Part shown: one piece after another, positions 53,637-62,109 of the stretch
Layout: each line of letters begins with the position of its first letter
Numbering within the stretch: position 1 is the stretch's first letter
Program-made: the position numbers and the translations under genes
The notes under the pieces: model-generated
Seen by the model: only the letters and a program-made list of their open reading frames with translations
Told to the model about the DNA's origin: nothing
Database searches by the model: none
Assembly (NCBI GenBank): GCA_002471825.1
Contig: DKQS01000001.1
Location: 359,897 to 423,896, forward strand
Direction: 5' to 3'
Length of the DNA stretch: 64,000 nt
Source: Flavobacteriaceae bacterium UBA7302
GTDB taxonomy: Bacteria; Bacteroidota; Bacteroidia; Flavobacteriales; Flavobacteriaceae

Positions 53637-54779
53637 ATGAACTTTACCAACAATCCAATTTACATTTTAGCTGTTTTATGTCTGATGATTATTCTGTCGG
53701 TGTATGCAGGGAAAACCAAATTCGGAAAAAAGTTCGGTGCTGCCCTGTTGGTCATTCTTTTTACGGCAGTAATCGCAAATCTAGGCATCATCCCCTCTTC
53801 CTCAAACAGCATTCCCCTTTACGACGGCATCTTCACCTATGTAGCACCCATCTCTATTTTTTACCTTCTACTCAATGTAAACCTAACTTCCATTAAGAGA
53901 GCCGGATTGCCCATGATTGGTTTGTTTTTGATTGGATCTTTGGCAACAACACTGGGAATTCTACTGTCTTGGATGCTTCTGAAACCCGAGGCTGTTTTGG
54001 GTGAAAACGGAAAAGTCATCGCCGGAATGCTAACAGGCACCTACACAGGCGGTAGTGTCAACTTTAATGCCGTGGCCATTGAATATGACTTTCAAAAAAA
54101 GGGAGTATTGTACGCAGGAACCATTGCAGTGGATAATGTAGTCACCACACTATGGATTATTGCAACCTTGACCCTACCCGCCTTTCTCAGAACTTTTTGG
54201 AAAGATAAAACGAGTTTAAAATCTACTGTAAAAGAGACCGATGAAAAAAGACCAGAAGACGAAAATCTCAATTTACATTCTTTGATGTGGTTGTTGTTTT
54301 TAGGCCTAGCGGCCTATTTCATATCGGATAGTTTAAAGGCAGTCATACCTCAAATCCCATCCATTTTAACCCTATCAACCATCGGAATTCTATTAGCGCA
54401 AACCAAGTTTGTTGCCAATCTAAAAGGGAGCCATAATTTAGGTTTGTATTTGGTATTCCTCTTTTTGGCCGTTATTGGAGCTTATTGTGAAATCAGTGCC
54501 GTAACCGAATTGAAGGATGTAGGAATCACCTTGCTACTTTTTGCGGGGTTGGCCGTTTTATTTCATGGTTTGATTGTGGTTCTGTTAGGCGGATTGGTTT
54601 ATCGCGACTGGGAAATGGTTGCCATTGTAAGTCAGGCCAATGTTGGTGGTGGTGCGACGGCCATTGCATTAGCAGAAACATTCAATCGTAAGGAATTGGT
54701 ATTGCCAGCAATTTTAGTGGGTACCTTGGGTACTGCACTTGGTACCTACCTGGGATTTTTGGTGGTTTATATGCTTTGA
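53637..54779 (+). CDS. DUF819 family membrane protein
   Basis: 380 residues with about 10-11 membrane helices. GMLTGTYTGGSVNFNAVA and the second repeat VSQANVGGGATAIALAE show the inverted-repeat glycine motif of DUF819, a transporter-like family of uncertain substrate. It starts 2 bp after the TonB-C protein stop. No periplasmic or regulatory partner is seen. Confidence 0.85.
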   Translation: MNFTNNPIYILAVLCLMIILSVYAGKTKFGKKFGAALLVILFTAVIANLGIIPSSSNSIPLYDGIFTYVAPISIFYLLLNVNLTSIKRAGLPMIGLFLIGSLATTLGILLSWMLLKPEAVLGENGKVIAGMLTGTYTGGSVNFNAVAIEYDFQKKGVLYAGTIAVDNVVTTLWIIATLTLPAFLRTFWKDKTSLKSTVKETDEKRPEDENLNLHSLMWLLFLGLAAYFISDSLKAVIPQIPSILTLSTIGILLAQTKFVANLKGSHNLGLYLVFLFLAVIGAYCEISAVTELKDVGITLLLFAGLAVLFHGLIVVLLGGLVYRDWEMVAIVSQANVGGGATAIALAETFNRKELVLPAILVGTLGTALGTYLGFLVVYML

Positions 54780-54822
54780 TATGCCACACAAAAAGTATGT
54801 TGGATCATACAAGTTTTTACAA

Positions 54823-55362
54823 ATGGAAAAATATGTAGCTTTTTTAAGAGGAATTAATGTCGGAGGCCATCATAAGGTTCCCATGAAAGACTTAAAGGTG
54901 GTTTTTGAAGATACGGGTTTCAAAAGCGTAGTAACCATATTAAACTCCGGAAACATTTTATTTGAGGCAGATCAAATGCCAAATGAATCTAAAATATCCG
55001 AACGGTTATCCGCAGCATTCGGTTTTTCAATTCCTGTATGGGTAAGAACCTTAAAAGCTCTTGAAACATATTCTAAGTCCAAACCATTTGAACAAGTAAC
55101 AAATTCAAACGACACCCGATTGTACGTTAGCTTTTTGCGCAAAAAACAAAATGAAAGTCTTTCATTACCTTGGAAAAGTGAAGATGGCTCGTTTATAATC
55201 TTGCAACAAATTGAAAATTGTTTATTTAGTGTTTTGGATCTTTCAAAATCAAAAACAACCAAGGCCATGGAAATTATTGAAAAGTTTTACCAGAAAGATG
55301 TGACCACGAGAAATTGGAAAACCATTCAAAGAATCATGAAGAAAGCCAGCCAAAAGAAATAA
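54823..55362 (+). CDS. DUF1697 domain-containing protein
   Basis: 179 residues from MEKYVAFLRGINVGGHHKVP, a well-known opening for DUF1697. NSGNILFEADQ and a conserved Asp/Trp-rich C-terminal half follow (VTTRNWKTIQRI). The family is widespread and uncharacterised. An ATG at 54781 gives 14 more residues; the internal ATG matches the family N-terminus better. It is 43 bp after the DUF819 gene. Confidence 0.85.
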   Translation: MEKYVAFLRGINVGGHHKVPMKDLKVVFEDTGFKSVVTILNSGNILFEADQMPNESKISERLSAAFGFSIPVWVRTLKALETYSKSKPFEQVTNSNDTRLYVSFLRKKQNESLSLPWKSEDGSFIILQQIENCLFSVLDLSKSKTTKAMEIIEKFYQKDVTTRNWKTIQRIMKKASQKK

Positions 55363-55398
55363 CTCAAAAGACACAGACCATTTAATCAATCCAATCAA

Positions 55399-56442
55399 AT
55401 GAAAAAACGCAGTAAACTATTCATCCTTATTCTTGCTCTCATTGTTTTTTATGTGGGCCATATCCTAATTTCTACGGGGTTTTTCAGAACAATAGAACCC
55501 AAATTTGAGGGAACGCTATTGAAGAAAATCGATCTCCCTGGAGCGGAAGACATGACACTCAGTCGAGTTGATAGTTTCTTAATCGTTTCTTCAACGGATC
55601 GAGCGACCTACCCTCCTCTTGAAGAGGAAAAAGGCGGACTCTATCTCCTCGATCTAAAAACAAAAGACTTTAATCCAATCGCTTTGACTGCGGAATATAC
55701 CGGTGGTTTCGCACCACACGGAATTTCTCTTCTTAAAAAAGATAGCACCTATCAAGTAGCGGTGGTGAACCATACGGCTAAAGGCCACTCCATTGAGTTC
55801 TTTGAACTAGTGCATCAGAAACTCAAACATACCAAGACGATGACCGATGAAAGCATGATTCGTCCGAATGATGTGGTATTCATAGGTCCAGATGAGTTTT
55901 ACTTTACAAACGATCACGGTTATACCGAAGGATTTGGAAAGTTTGTGGAAGAATACGCGGGATTGGCATTTTCCAATGTTGTTCATTATAAAAACGGAAC
56001 CTACAAGGTTGCAGCAGAGGGAATTGCTTATGCCAACGGAATCAATTTTGACGCTACCAACAACCGATTGTATGTAGCTTCGGCGAGAGGTTTTTTAGTA
56101 AAAGTATACAACAGAGAATCCGATGGATCCTTGACATTTATCGAGGACATTGAATGTGAAACTGGTGTTGACAATATTGAGCTTGATGAAGAAGGAAATC
56201 TATGGATTGGTTCACATCCAAATCTTTTACGATTTAGCGCCTACGCCAAGGGCAAAAAAGAAAGTTCACCTTCTGAAATTATCAAAATCAGTTACAGGTC
56301 GAAAGGAGAATATAGCATTGAGAAAGTTTTTGTTAGTGATGGAAGTGATATGTCTGGATCGTCGGTTGCCACCCCATGGAACAACCTGATTTTTATGGGA
56401 AATGTAATGGACGATCACTTTCTGATTTTGGAAAAAAAATAA
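55399..56442 (+). CDS. paraoxonase/arylesterase-like beta-propeller protein
   Basis: 347 residues, with one N-terminal membrane helix (about 7-25). Compared with mammalian PON1 the key residues are all visible: AEDM (Glu50/Asp51), APHGIS (His107), VVNH (His125), RPND (Asn157), YFTNDHG (Asn171/Asp172), YANGIN (Asn213) and GVDNI (Asp258/Asn259). These correspond to the two calcium sites and the catalytic histidine dyad of a six-bladed propeller lactonase. It is therefore likely an active lactonase, possibly on lactone signals or lipids, anchored on the periplasmic side. It is 18 bp upstream of a serine hydrolase gene. Confidence 0.85.
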   Translation: MKKRSKLFILILALIVFYVGHILISTGFFRTIEPKFEGTLLKKIDLPGAEDMTLSRVDSFLIVSSTDRATYPPLEEEKGGLYLLDLKTKDFNPIALTAEYTGGFAPHGISLLKKDSTYQVAVVNHTAKGHSIEFFELVHQKLKHTKTMTDESMIRPNDVVFIGPDEFYFTNDHGYTEGFGKFVEEYAGLAFSNVVHYKNGTYKVAAEGIAYANGINFDATNNRLYVASARGFLVKVYNRESDGSLTFIEDIECETGVDNIELDEEGNLWIGSHPNLLRFSAYAKGKKESSPSEIIKISYRSKGEYSIEKVFVSDGSDMSGSSVATPWNNLIFMGNVMDDHFLILEKK

Positions 56443-56460
56443 TCAGTCAAGGATTAAAAT

Positions 56461-57540
56461 ATGAGGAATTTATTGCTCTTTACACTTTTCCTTTCAATCA
56501 TCCATATTGGATATGGTCAATCTTCCTATCAATATAAGCAACCCAATCAATTAGCAGATGGTTGGAAAACCAATGACTTAACATCAAGCGGAATCGATTC
56601 GACCTTGATCTACAAGTTATTCAGTCAGCTAAAAGGTGGTAAACACAAATTGCATAGTGTATTGATTGTAAAAAATAAGGAGTTAATTCTTGAGGAATAC
56701 TTCAATGGAGAGCACCAAAACAAGTTGCATGATTTGCGATCTACCTCCAAAAGTATTCGTTCGATCCTATTGGGAATCGCGATAGATAAAGGGTTTATTA
56801 CAAGTATTGATGATCCAATTTCAAAGTACCTCAAGAAGCCTATTCCGCAAAAGCGATTGGATCCTCGTAAAAAAGACATTACCATCAAACATTTGATCAC
56901 CATGTCTACCGGACTGGATTGCAATGATTGGGATAAGAAATCAAAAGGTCAAGAAGACAAGGTGTATAAGAAAAAAGACTGGTTGCAATACACCCTCGAT
57001 TTGCCCATGGTAAATGATCCAGGTACCGTTTCTAATTATTGCTCGATGGGTGTGATCCTGATGACTGAAATCATTGAACAGGCATCGGGAATGTCGATTG
57101 ATCTATTCGCTAACAAATTCCTTTTTAAGCCTTTAGGAATAAGTAAGGTGTCTTGGGGACATACATCGAACAAAGAAGTCATTAGTGCAGGAAAAAGATT
57201 GAACATGATTCCTAGAGATATGGCAAAGATTGGTCAATTAGTACTCAACAAAGGAAAGTGGAACGGACAGCAAATAGTATCTGAAAAATGGATCGAAGAA
57301 TCTACAACTCCCAAAACAAAAATCACGGGAATTGATTATGGATACCTCTGGTGGAACATCCCATTTAAGTTTGGAGACAAAACAATTGCCAAAACAGCAA
57401 CGGGCAATGGCGGCCAGTACATCATGGTTTTTCCTGAATTAGAAATGGTTGCCGTTTTTACAGGAGGTGCCTACAATTCTCAGGAAGACAAGCTACCCTT
57501 TGCCATAATGAATAGAGTGATTATTCCGTCGATAAAATAA
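56461..57540 (+). CDS. serine hydrolase, class C beta-lactamase-like
   Basis: 359 residues with a signal peptide (to GYGQ, residue 20). SxxK is STSK (Ser94, Lys97) and the tyrosine motif is SNYCSMG (Y-C-S in place of YxN). These are class C beta-lactamase/penicillin-binding-protein-like esterases that are often peptidases or esterases rather than resistance enzymes. No conspicuous KTG box of clear form is seen; KTATGNGGQYI may serve. It follows the PON-like gene by 18 bp. Confidence 0.88.
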   Translation: MRNLLLFTLFLSIIHIGYGQSSYQYKQPNQLADGWKTNDLTSSGIDSTLIYKLFSQLKGGKHKLHSVLIVKNKELILEEYFNGEHQNKLHDLRSTSKSIRSILLGIAIDKGFITSIDDPISKYLKKPIPQKRLDPRKKDITIKHLITMSTGLDCNDWDKKSKGQEDKVYKKKDWLQYTLDLPMVNDPGTVSNYCSMGVILMTEIIEQASGMSIDLFANKFLFKPLGISKVSWGHTSNKEVISAGKRLNMIPRDMAKIGQLVLNKGKWNGQQIVSEKWIEESTTPKTKITGIDYGYLWWNIPFKFGDKTIAKTATGNGGQYIMVFPELEMVAVFTGGAYNSQEDKLPFAIMNRVIIPSIK

Positions 57541-57566
57541 ACTACATATTTTTCTGGATACTCGAT

Positions 57567-57956
57567 CTACCGAACATACCAAGCCCAATACATCAAGAGC
57601 GGGTGAATGGGAACCAAGCGAATCCAGGCAACCCATAGTGGGGTGCACAAACTCTCCTCTCCCATGCAAGCTCCTGTCTGAATAAACCACAGATGCGATG
57701 GAATGAAGGCAATTAATAGCAGGATGATTCCCCAAACAGCTTTACTTCGATATTTTGGCACTATTACGCTAATTGCCAATACAACTTCTAAAACTCCGCT
57801 AATCCAATTAATGAATTCGGGATAGGGTAAATAGTCAGGAATTAAAGGCAAATAAAACTGCGGATTGATAAAATGATTCACTCCTGCCACAAAATAAAAC
57901 CCCACCAACAAGAATCGAAGGTAGGTTTTGATAGGTTGCTTTTTAAAGAGCTCCAT
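57567..57956 (-). CDS. DoxX-like membrane protein
   Basis: 129 residues with four membrane helices. RFLLVGFYFVAGVNHFINPQFY and LPYPEFINWISGVLEVVLAI match the DoxX/DoxX-like family, of unclear role (linked to quinone or membrane redox in some). It is 12 bp downstream of the other small membrane gene on the same strand and presumably co-transcribed. Confidence 0.82.
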   Translation of the reverse strand: MELFKKQPIKTYLRFLLVGFYFVAGVNHFINPQFYLPLIPDYLPYPEFINWISGVLEVVLAISVIVPKYRSKAVWGIILLLIAFIPSHLWFIQTGACMGEESLCTPLWVAWIRLVPIHPLLMYWAWYVR

Positions 57957-57968
57957 AAATCCCTCTAG

Positions 57969-58376
57969 TTAAGCAGTTAAGGACCATTTGGTGGTGGTGT
58001 GTACTCTTTTTAAAATCAAGAAAAAAGGAATCCACCAGATCAAATCATTGGTAATTAAGGTGTAGGCAAATTCACCGGGTACTACCCCACTCGCATAATT
58101 GAACACAAAGCCAAGTGGACCAAAGATTTTTCCGAGGAATCCAACGGCAACTATTGGCCAATGCCGAATCGGTTGGTAACTCGCCCACCAATAACCTAAT
58201 CCGTAGACACCAATCACCATTCCCATTCCTTGCCAAATCATTGGGTGATTCAAAGCCTCCATCCCGGTAATCTCGAAAAAGTGATTCGGAAAAAGTACTA
58301 CCCAAGCACCCCATAAAAGGTTATAAATCGCTGCAACTTTTAATGTAGTACCCATCCACTTCGGATAATCATTCAT
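57969..58376 (-). CDS. small integral membrane protein, unknown function
   Basis: 135 residues with four membrane helices; hydrophobic and tryptophan-rich (LLWGAWVVLFPNHFFEI, GYWWASYQPIRHW). I do not recognise a named family, but proteins of this type (membrane proteins of about 130 residues beside DoxX genes) occur in Bacteroidota. It is transcribed ahead of the DoxX-like gene and divergent from the KAS III gene. Confidence 0.68.
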   Translation of the reverse strand: MNDYPKWMGTTLKVAAIYNLLWGAWVVLFPNHFFEITGMEALNHPMIWQGMGMVIGVYGLGYWWASYQPIRHWPIVAVGFLGKIFGPLGFVFNYASGVVPGEFAYTLITNDLIWWIPFFLILKRVHTTTKWSLTA

Positions 58377-58550
58377 AAGATTTCTATTTTATCAGTCCAA
58401 TTATTGGTTTTGCAAATTTAAGAACCAGCCATCCAAAAAGAATCAATAACAAGGGCTTTCTAGTCTCAAAACCTGAAATTTTGGGACTTCCTTAACTCCT
58501 TCGCAGCTATTCAAAAGAGTTTTTCTATCTTTAAAGGATATCCATTTTCC

Positions 58551-59630
58551 ATGAAAATAACCAACATAATGATTACTGGTACCGGAAGCTATGTACCACC
58601 CAATCGAGTAACCAACAAAGACTTTGCAGAAAATAAATTTTTTGATGCAGGCGGCGTTGCCTTTGAAGCTTCTCACGATGAAATTGCAGAAAAGTTCAAG
58701 GCCATTACGGGAATTGAAGAAAGACGCTATGCCAATGATGATATGGTTGCTTCCGATTTAGGTATTATCGCCAGCGGACTCGCCATTGAAGACGCTGAAA
58801 TTGATAAAGAAACCATCGATCAAATTATTGTAGCTCACAATTTTGGCGACGTAAAGTCCAATACCATTCAGACAGATATTTTACCCAGTCTCGCTTCTCG
58901 TATAAAACAAGGATTGGACATTAAGAATCCGAATTGTGTGGCTTACGATATTCTCTTCGGTTGCCCCGGATGGATTCAAGGGATTATTCAGGCTACTGCC
59001 TTCATTCGATCAGGAATGGCAAAACGCTGCTTGGTGGTTGCCACCGAAACACTTTCTCGTGTTTTAGACATGCACGATAGAGATTCGATGATTTTTGCCG
59101 ACGGTGCTGGAGCTTGCATTGTGGAGGCCGTAGAAGGTGACAAACGCGAAGGAATCATTGGGATGGAAATGGGCACTTGGGCCGAAGATGAGACCTATTT
59201 TTTATTCATGGGGGAAAGCAACACCTCAGATGCCGATCCCAATGTTCGCTACATCAAAATGCACGGACGTAAAATCTATGAATTTGCCTTAACAAAAGTT
59301 CCGCAAGCCATGAAATCGTGCTTAGACAAAGCCGGTGCGAACATTCACGATGTGAGCAAGGTATTGATTCACCAGGCTAATGAAAAAATGGACAGCGAGA
59401 TAATCAAACGACTGTTTCGATTATATCGAGAACGAGAAATTCCCGAAGGAATCATGCCAATGAGCATCCATAAGTTGGGCAACAGTTCTGTGGCTACAGT
59501 TCCGACCCTTTTGGATCAAATTAGACGTGGTACCAGCGAAGAAAAACACGAAATCAACAAAGGAGATTTGATTCTTTTGGCTTCTGTAGGTGCCGGAATG
59601 AATGTGAATGCCATTGCATACAGATACTAA
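58551..59630 (+). CDS. 3-oxoacyl-ACP synthase III family protein (KAS III/FabH-like)
   Basis: 359 residues, thiolase fold. The catalytic triad is Cys138 (ILFGCPGW), His274 (LIHQANEKM) and Asn311 (LGNSSVAT), all as in FabH. It is somewhat longer than FabH (~317), with a longer N-terminal segment. It could condense an acyl-CoA or acyl-ACP starter with malonyl-ACP, or two acyl units as OleA does. Two bases separate it from a haloalkane dehalogenase-like gene, so the two are co-transcribed. Confidence 0.88.
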   Translation: MKITNIMITGTGSYVPPNRVTNKDFAENKFFDAGGVAFEASHDEIAEKFKAITGIEERRYANDDMVASDLGIIASGLAIEDAEIDKETIDQIIVAHNFGDVKSNTIQTDILPSLASRIKQGLDIKNPNCVAYDILFGCPGWIQGIIQATAFIRSGMAKRCLVVATETLSRVLDMHDRDSMIFADGAGACIVEAVEGDKREGIIGMEMGTWAEDETYFLFMGESNTSDADPNVRYIKMHGRKIYEFALTKVPQAMKSCLDKAGANIHDVSKVLIHQANEKMDSEIIKRLFRLYREREIPEGIMPMSIHKLGNSSVATVPTLLDQIRRGTSEEKHEINKGDLILLASVGAGMNVNAIAYRY

Positions 59631-59632
59631 CG

Positions 59633-60529
59633 TTGAGAAATACAATTCGAACACCGGAAGAGCGCTTTGAAAATCTTGAGGGATATCCCTTTGAAAGCCA
59701 TTACCTCTTTGTTGAAGACCAACTTCGCATGCATTATTTGGACGAAGGAGATGCAAACAAACCTACCATTCTTCTGCTTCACGGAGAGCCCAGTTGGTCT
59801 TATCTCTATCGAAAAATGATACCGACTTTATCAAAGGAATTTCGTGTGATTGCTCCCGACCTCATCGGATTTGGAAAATCGGACAAGCTCACCGAGCAGT
59901 CGGATTATTCGTACCAAAGCCACTTGAACTGGCTTCAAAGCTTTATCGATCAATTGAAGCTCAACAACATGATTCTGTTTTGTCAGGATTGGGGCGGATT
60001 GCTAGGATTGCGGCTTGTTGCCGAATCGGCAGATCGCTTTCGCATGATCATCGCCTCGAATACAACCCTACCTACAGGAAATAGGCCCATGCCTGAAATC
60101 TTTATGAAATGGCGCGAATTTTCTCAAAAATCGCCCGACTTTGATATCGGAAAAGTCATTGACAGAGGCACAGTCTTGCCGCTTACTCAAGAGGCCTACA
60201 AAGGGTATAACGCTCCTTTTCCATCCGAAGAATACAAAGCTGGAGCACGGATATTCCCTACACTTGTACCATCAGAGGCCGACGAGGTGGAATCCATAAA
60301 CAATAGAAAGGCCTGGCAGCAGCTGCAACAATGGAAAAAACCCTTTCTAACCATTTTTGGAGACTCCGATTACATCATGAAAGGGGCTGAGCAAGTATTT
60401 CAGAAATTAATCCCAGGAGCCCAAAACCAAAACCATAAAATCTTACATGCAGGTCATTTCATTCAAGAAGAAAAAGGAAAGGAATTGGCCGAACTAATTA
60501 TAAAGTTTTATCAGACAAACGCATCGTAA
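59633..60529 (+). CDS. haloalkane dehalogenase-like alpha/beta hydrolase
   Basis: 298 residues. Nucleophile D119 and W120 (FCQDWGG), second halide-type W160 (FMKWREF) in the cap, acid D246 (GDSDYIMKG) after strand seven and base H275 (HAGHFIQE). That arrangement matches HLD subfamily I (as in DhlA). Start TTG 59633 gives RNTIRTPEERFENL, the typical N-terminus. Possible activity is release of halide from haloalkanes, or a hydrolase reaction paired with the KAS III enzyme 2 bp upstream. Confidence 0.88.
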   Translation: MRNTIRTPEERFENLEGYPFESHYLFVEDQLRMHYLDEGDANKPTILLLHGEPSWSYLYRKMIPTLSKEFRVIAPDLIGFGKSDKLTEQSDYSYQSHLNWLQSFIDQLKLNNMILFCQDWGGLLGLRLVAESADRFRMIIASNTTLPTGNRPMPEIFMKWREFSQKSPDFDIGKVIDRGTVLPLTQEAYKGYNAPFPSEEYKAGARIFPTLVPSEADEVESINNRKAWQQLQQWKKPFLTIFGDSDYIMKGAEQVFQKLIPGAQNQNHKILHAGHFIQEEKGKELAELIIKFYQTNAS

Positions 60530-60695
60530 AAGAGCGGACAATTCTATTTTCAATCCTGCTTACTACATACCCTAAAGCAACAAAACAATCCAAAGATTTG
60601 TGGTTGAATTCCAATTTTCAAAAAATCCAAAAAAGGATCAATTTTGACTGGTTTTTGGGTATTTTTGATTCAAAATTGATAAAAAACGAGCATTT

Positions 60696-60727
60696 TTTGC
60701 ACAAAACTTGAATTTTTCGTAAATTTG
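60696..60727 (+). promoter_or_regulatory. strong Bacteroidota promoter before small ORF
   Basis: TTTG (60696-60699) and TAAATTTG (60720-60727) with 20 bp between, a near-perfect match to the -33/-7 layout. Predicted start of transcription is about 60731-60733, at the ATG of the small ORF. Confidence 0.78.
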
Positions 60728-60732
60728 CCCCG

Positions 60733-60837
60733 ATGAAAAATAGACAGGCGACGAAACATTTCAAAAGCGAAAATCAAAACAACTTTAGTGCGATCTTCTT
60801 CAAGCAACTAAATAGATTTATTCCTCCAGCCTTCTAG
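60733..60837 (+). CDS. predicted 34-residue protein (possible leaderless small ORF)
   Basis: ATG 60733 to TAG 60837. The product begins MKNRQATKHFKS, has a basic N-terminal half, and ends NRFIPPAF with hydrophobic residues. No family recognised. Support comes from position: it starts 5 bp after the -7 element of a strong promoter, so the transcript would begin at its start codon. It may encode a real small protein or a leader peptide for the genes that follow (63-residue protein and sigma factor). The 60530-60923 interval holds nothing else visible. Confidence 0.5.
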   Translation: MKNRQATKHFKSENQNNFSAIFFKQLNRFIPPAF

Positions 60838-60923
60838 TTCCTTTTTCATACTCCAAACTCAATTTTAATAGTATTCGAATGCGATTTTGATTGCATTTCG
60901 ATTCATTTATTTATTTCAATCTG

Positions 60924-61115
60924 ATGAAATTCATTTACGTAAAAAGAAAACACAAACAACAAAAATACTACAGCAAAAAAATGGGAATGCTCAATGCTCG
61001 AGTTACCACCATTAAAAAATACCTGCTCGGAATACCTTTACAAACCTTACACAGGTATCGGGAAACCTATTATGGAGAAATGAAGAGTTGCAAAGAATGT
61101 AGTTTATCTAATTAA
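60924..61115 (+). CDS. conserved-looking 63-residue protein upstream of sigma factor
   Basis: 63 residues from ATG 60924. Basic, with [35 protein letters not shown] and a C-terminal CxxC (SCKEC). The pattern of positive charge and a terminal Cys pair suggests nucleic-acid or metal binding. I do not recognise the family. The frame is open upstream to 60891, but MKFIYVKRK is the more natural start. It is 11 bp before the sigma factor gene, so expression is linked. Confidence 0.62.
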   Translation: MKFIYVKRKHKQQKYYSKKMGMLNARVTTIKKYLLGIPLQTLHRYRETYYGEMKSCKECSLSN

Positions 61116-61126
61116 AACCAAGGCAT

Positions 61127-61990
61127 ATGAGACAATTAAAAATCACAAAACAAGTAACCAATCGAGATACCAAATCCTTAGAAAAGTATTTTCAAGAAAT
61201 TGGAAAAATTGACCTCATCACTGCGGATGAGGAGGTAGAGTTAGCGCTTCGCATCAAAAGTGGAGACGAAAGAGCCTTGGAAAAATTAGTTACCGCCAAC
61301 TTAAGATTTGTGGTTTCCGTCGCAAAACAATATCAAAATCAAGGTCTAAAACTTTCCGATTTAATCAATGAAGGAAATGTAGGCCTAGTAAAAGCTGCCA
61401 AACGTTTTGATGAAACTCGGGGTTTTAAGTTTATTTCCTATGCAGTTTGGTGGATTCGTCAATCCATTTTACAAGCCTTAGCAGAACAGTCTAGGGTAGT
61501 CCGCTTGCCACTTAACAAAATTGGAAGCATCAATAAAATCAACAAGGCTTATGCCCGATTGGAGCAAGAGCAAGAACGAGCTCCTAATTTTGAAGAAATT
61601 GCCAATGAATTAGACATGAGCATTCGGGATGTCGAGCAATGCATGAAATCCTCTGGAAGAAGCGTTTCAATGGATGCCCCATTGAAAGACCAGGACGATT
61701 TTTCTTTGTACAATGTAATGCAGGCCAAAGAAACGGTCAAACCAGATACCGAGATGATGCAGCAGTCGCTAAAACAAGAAATCAATAGAGCATTGAATAC
61801 ACTAAGTCACAAAGAATCTTTGGTTATTCAAATGTATTACGGAATTAACAGAAAGGCCTCATCCAGCCTATCCGAAATTGGAGAAGCCATAAACTTATCA
61901 AGAGAACGCGTTCGGCAAGTAAAAAAGAAAGCACTTCAACGCTTACAGACCGAATCGAGAAGCCAGGTTTTAAGAACCTATTTGGGTTAA
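61127..61990 (+). CDS. rpoD: RNA polymerase sigma-70 factor, primary-type (Bacteroidota RpoD/SigA)
   Basis: 287 residues. Region 1.2 ([19 protein letters not shown]), 2.2-2.4 ([39 protein letters not shown]) and 3-4 ([12 protein letters not shown]) are complete; there is no long region 1.1 or non-conserved insert, as is normal for the main sigma factor of Bacteroidota. It directs recognition of the TTTG/TAnnTTTG promoters found elsewhere in this window. A strong terminator follows. Confidence 0.94.
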   Translation: MRQLKITKQVTNRDTKSLEKYFQEIGKIDLITADEEVELALRIKSGDERALEKLVTANLRFVVSVAKQYQNQGLKLSDLINEGNVGLVKAAKRFDETRGFKFISYAVWWIRQSILQALAEQSRVVRLPLNKIGSINKINKAYARLEQEQERAPNFEEIANELDMSIRDVEQCMKSSGRSVSMDAPLKDQDDFSLYNVMQAKETVKPDTEMMQQSLKQEINRALNTLSHKESLVIQMYYGINRKASSSLSEIGEAINLSRERVRQVKKKALQRLQTESRSQVLRTYLG

Positions 61991-62020
61991 TTGATTTGTA
62001 GGTTTGTTGTTTGCCAAATG

Positions 62021-62053
62021 AATAGTCGTTTCTTCGGGAATGACTATTTTTTT
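62021..62053 (+). terminator. terminator with UUCG tetraloop after sigma factor gene
   Basis: A 12-bp stem (AATAGTCGTTTC, 62021-62032, pairing with 62037-62048, with G-T pairs), TTCG loop, then a T run to 62053. It ends the sigma factor transcript. Confidence 0.9.
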
Positions 62054-62109
62054 GTCCAATTTCATTGATCCTAGTAGAATTCAGTATTTTTAGTTGGTAA
62101 TTGTACACC

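Noticed and set aside
60841..60923. Imperfect hairpin AATGC...GCATT as a terminator upstream of the 63-residue gene
   Set aside because: Short stem with mismatches and no T run directly after it.
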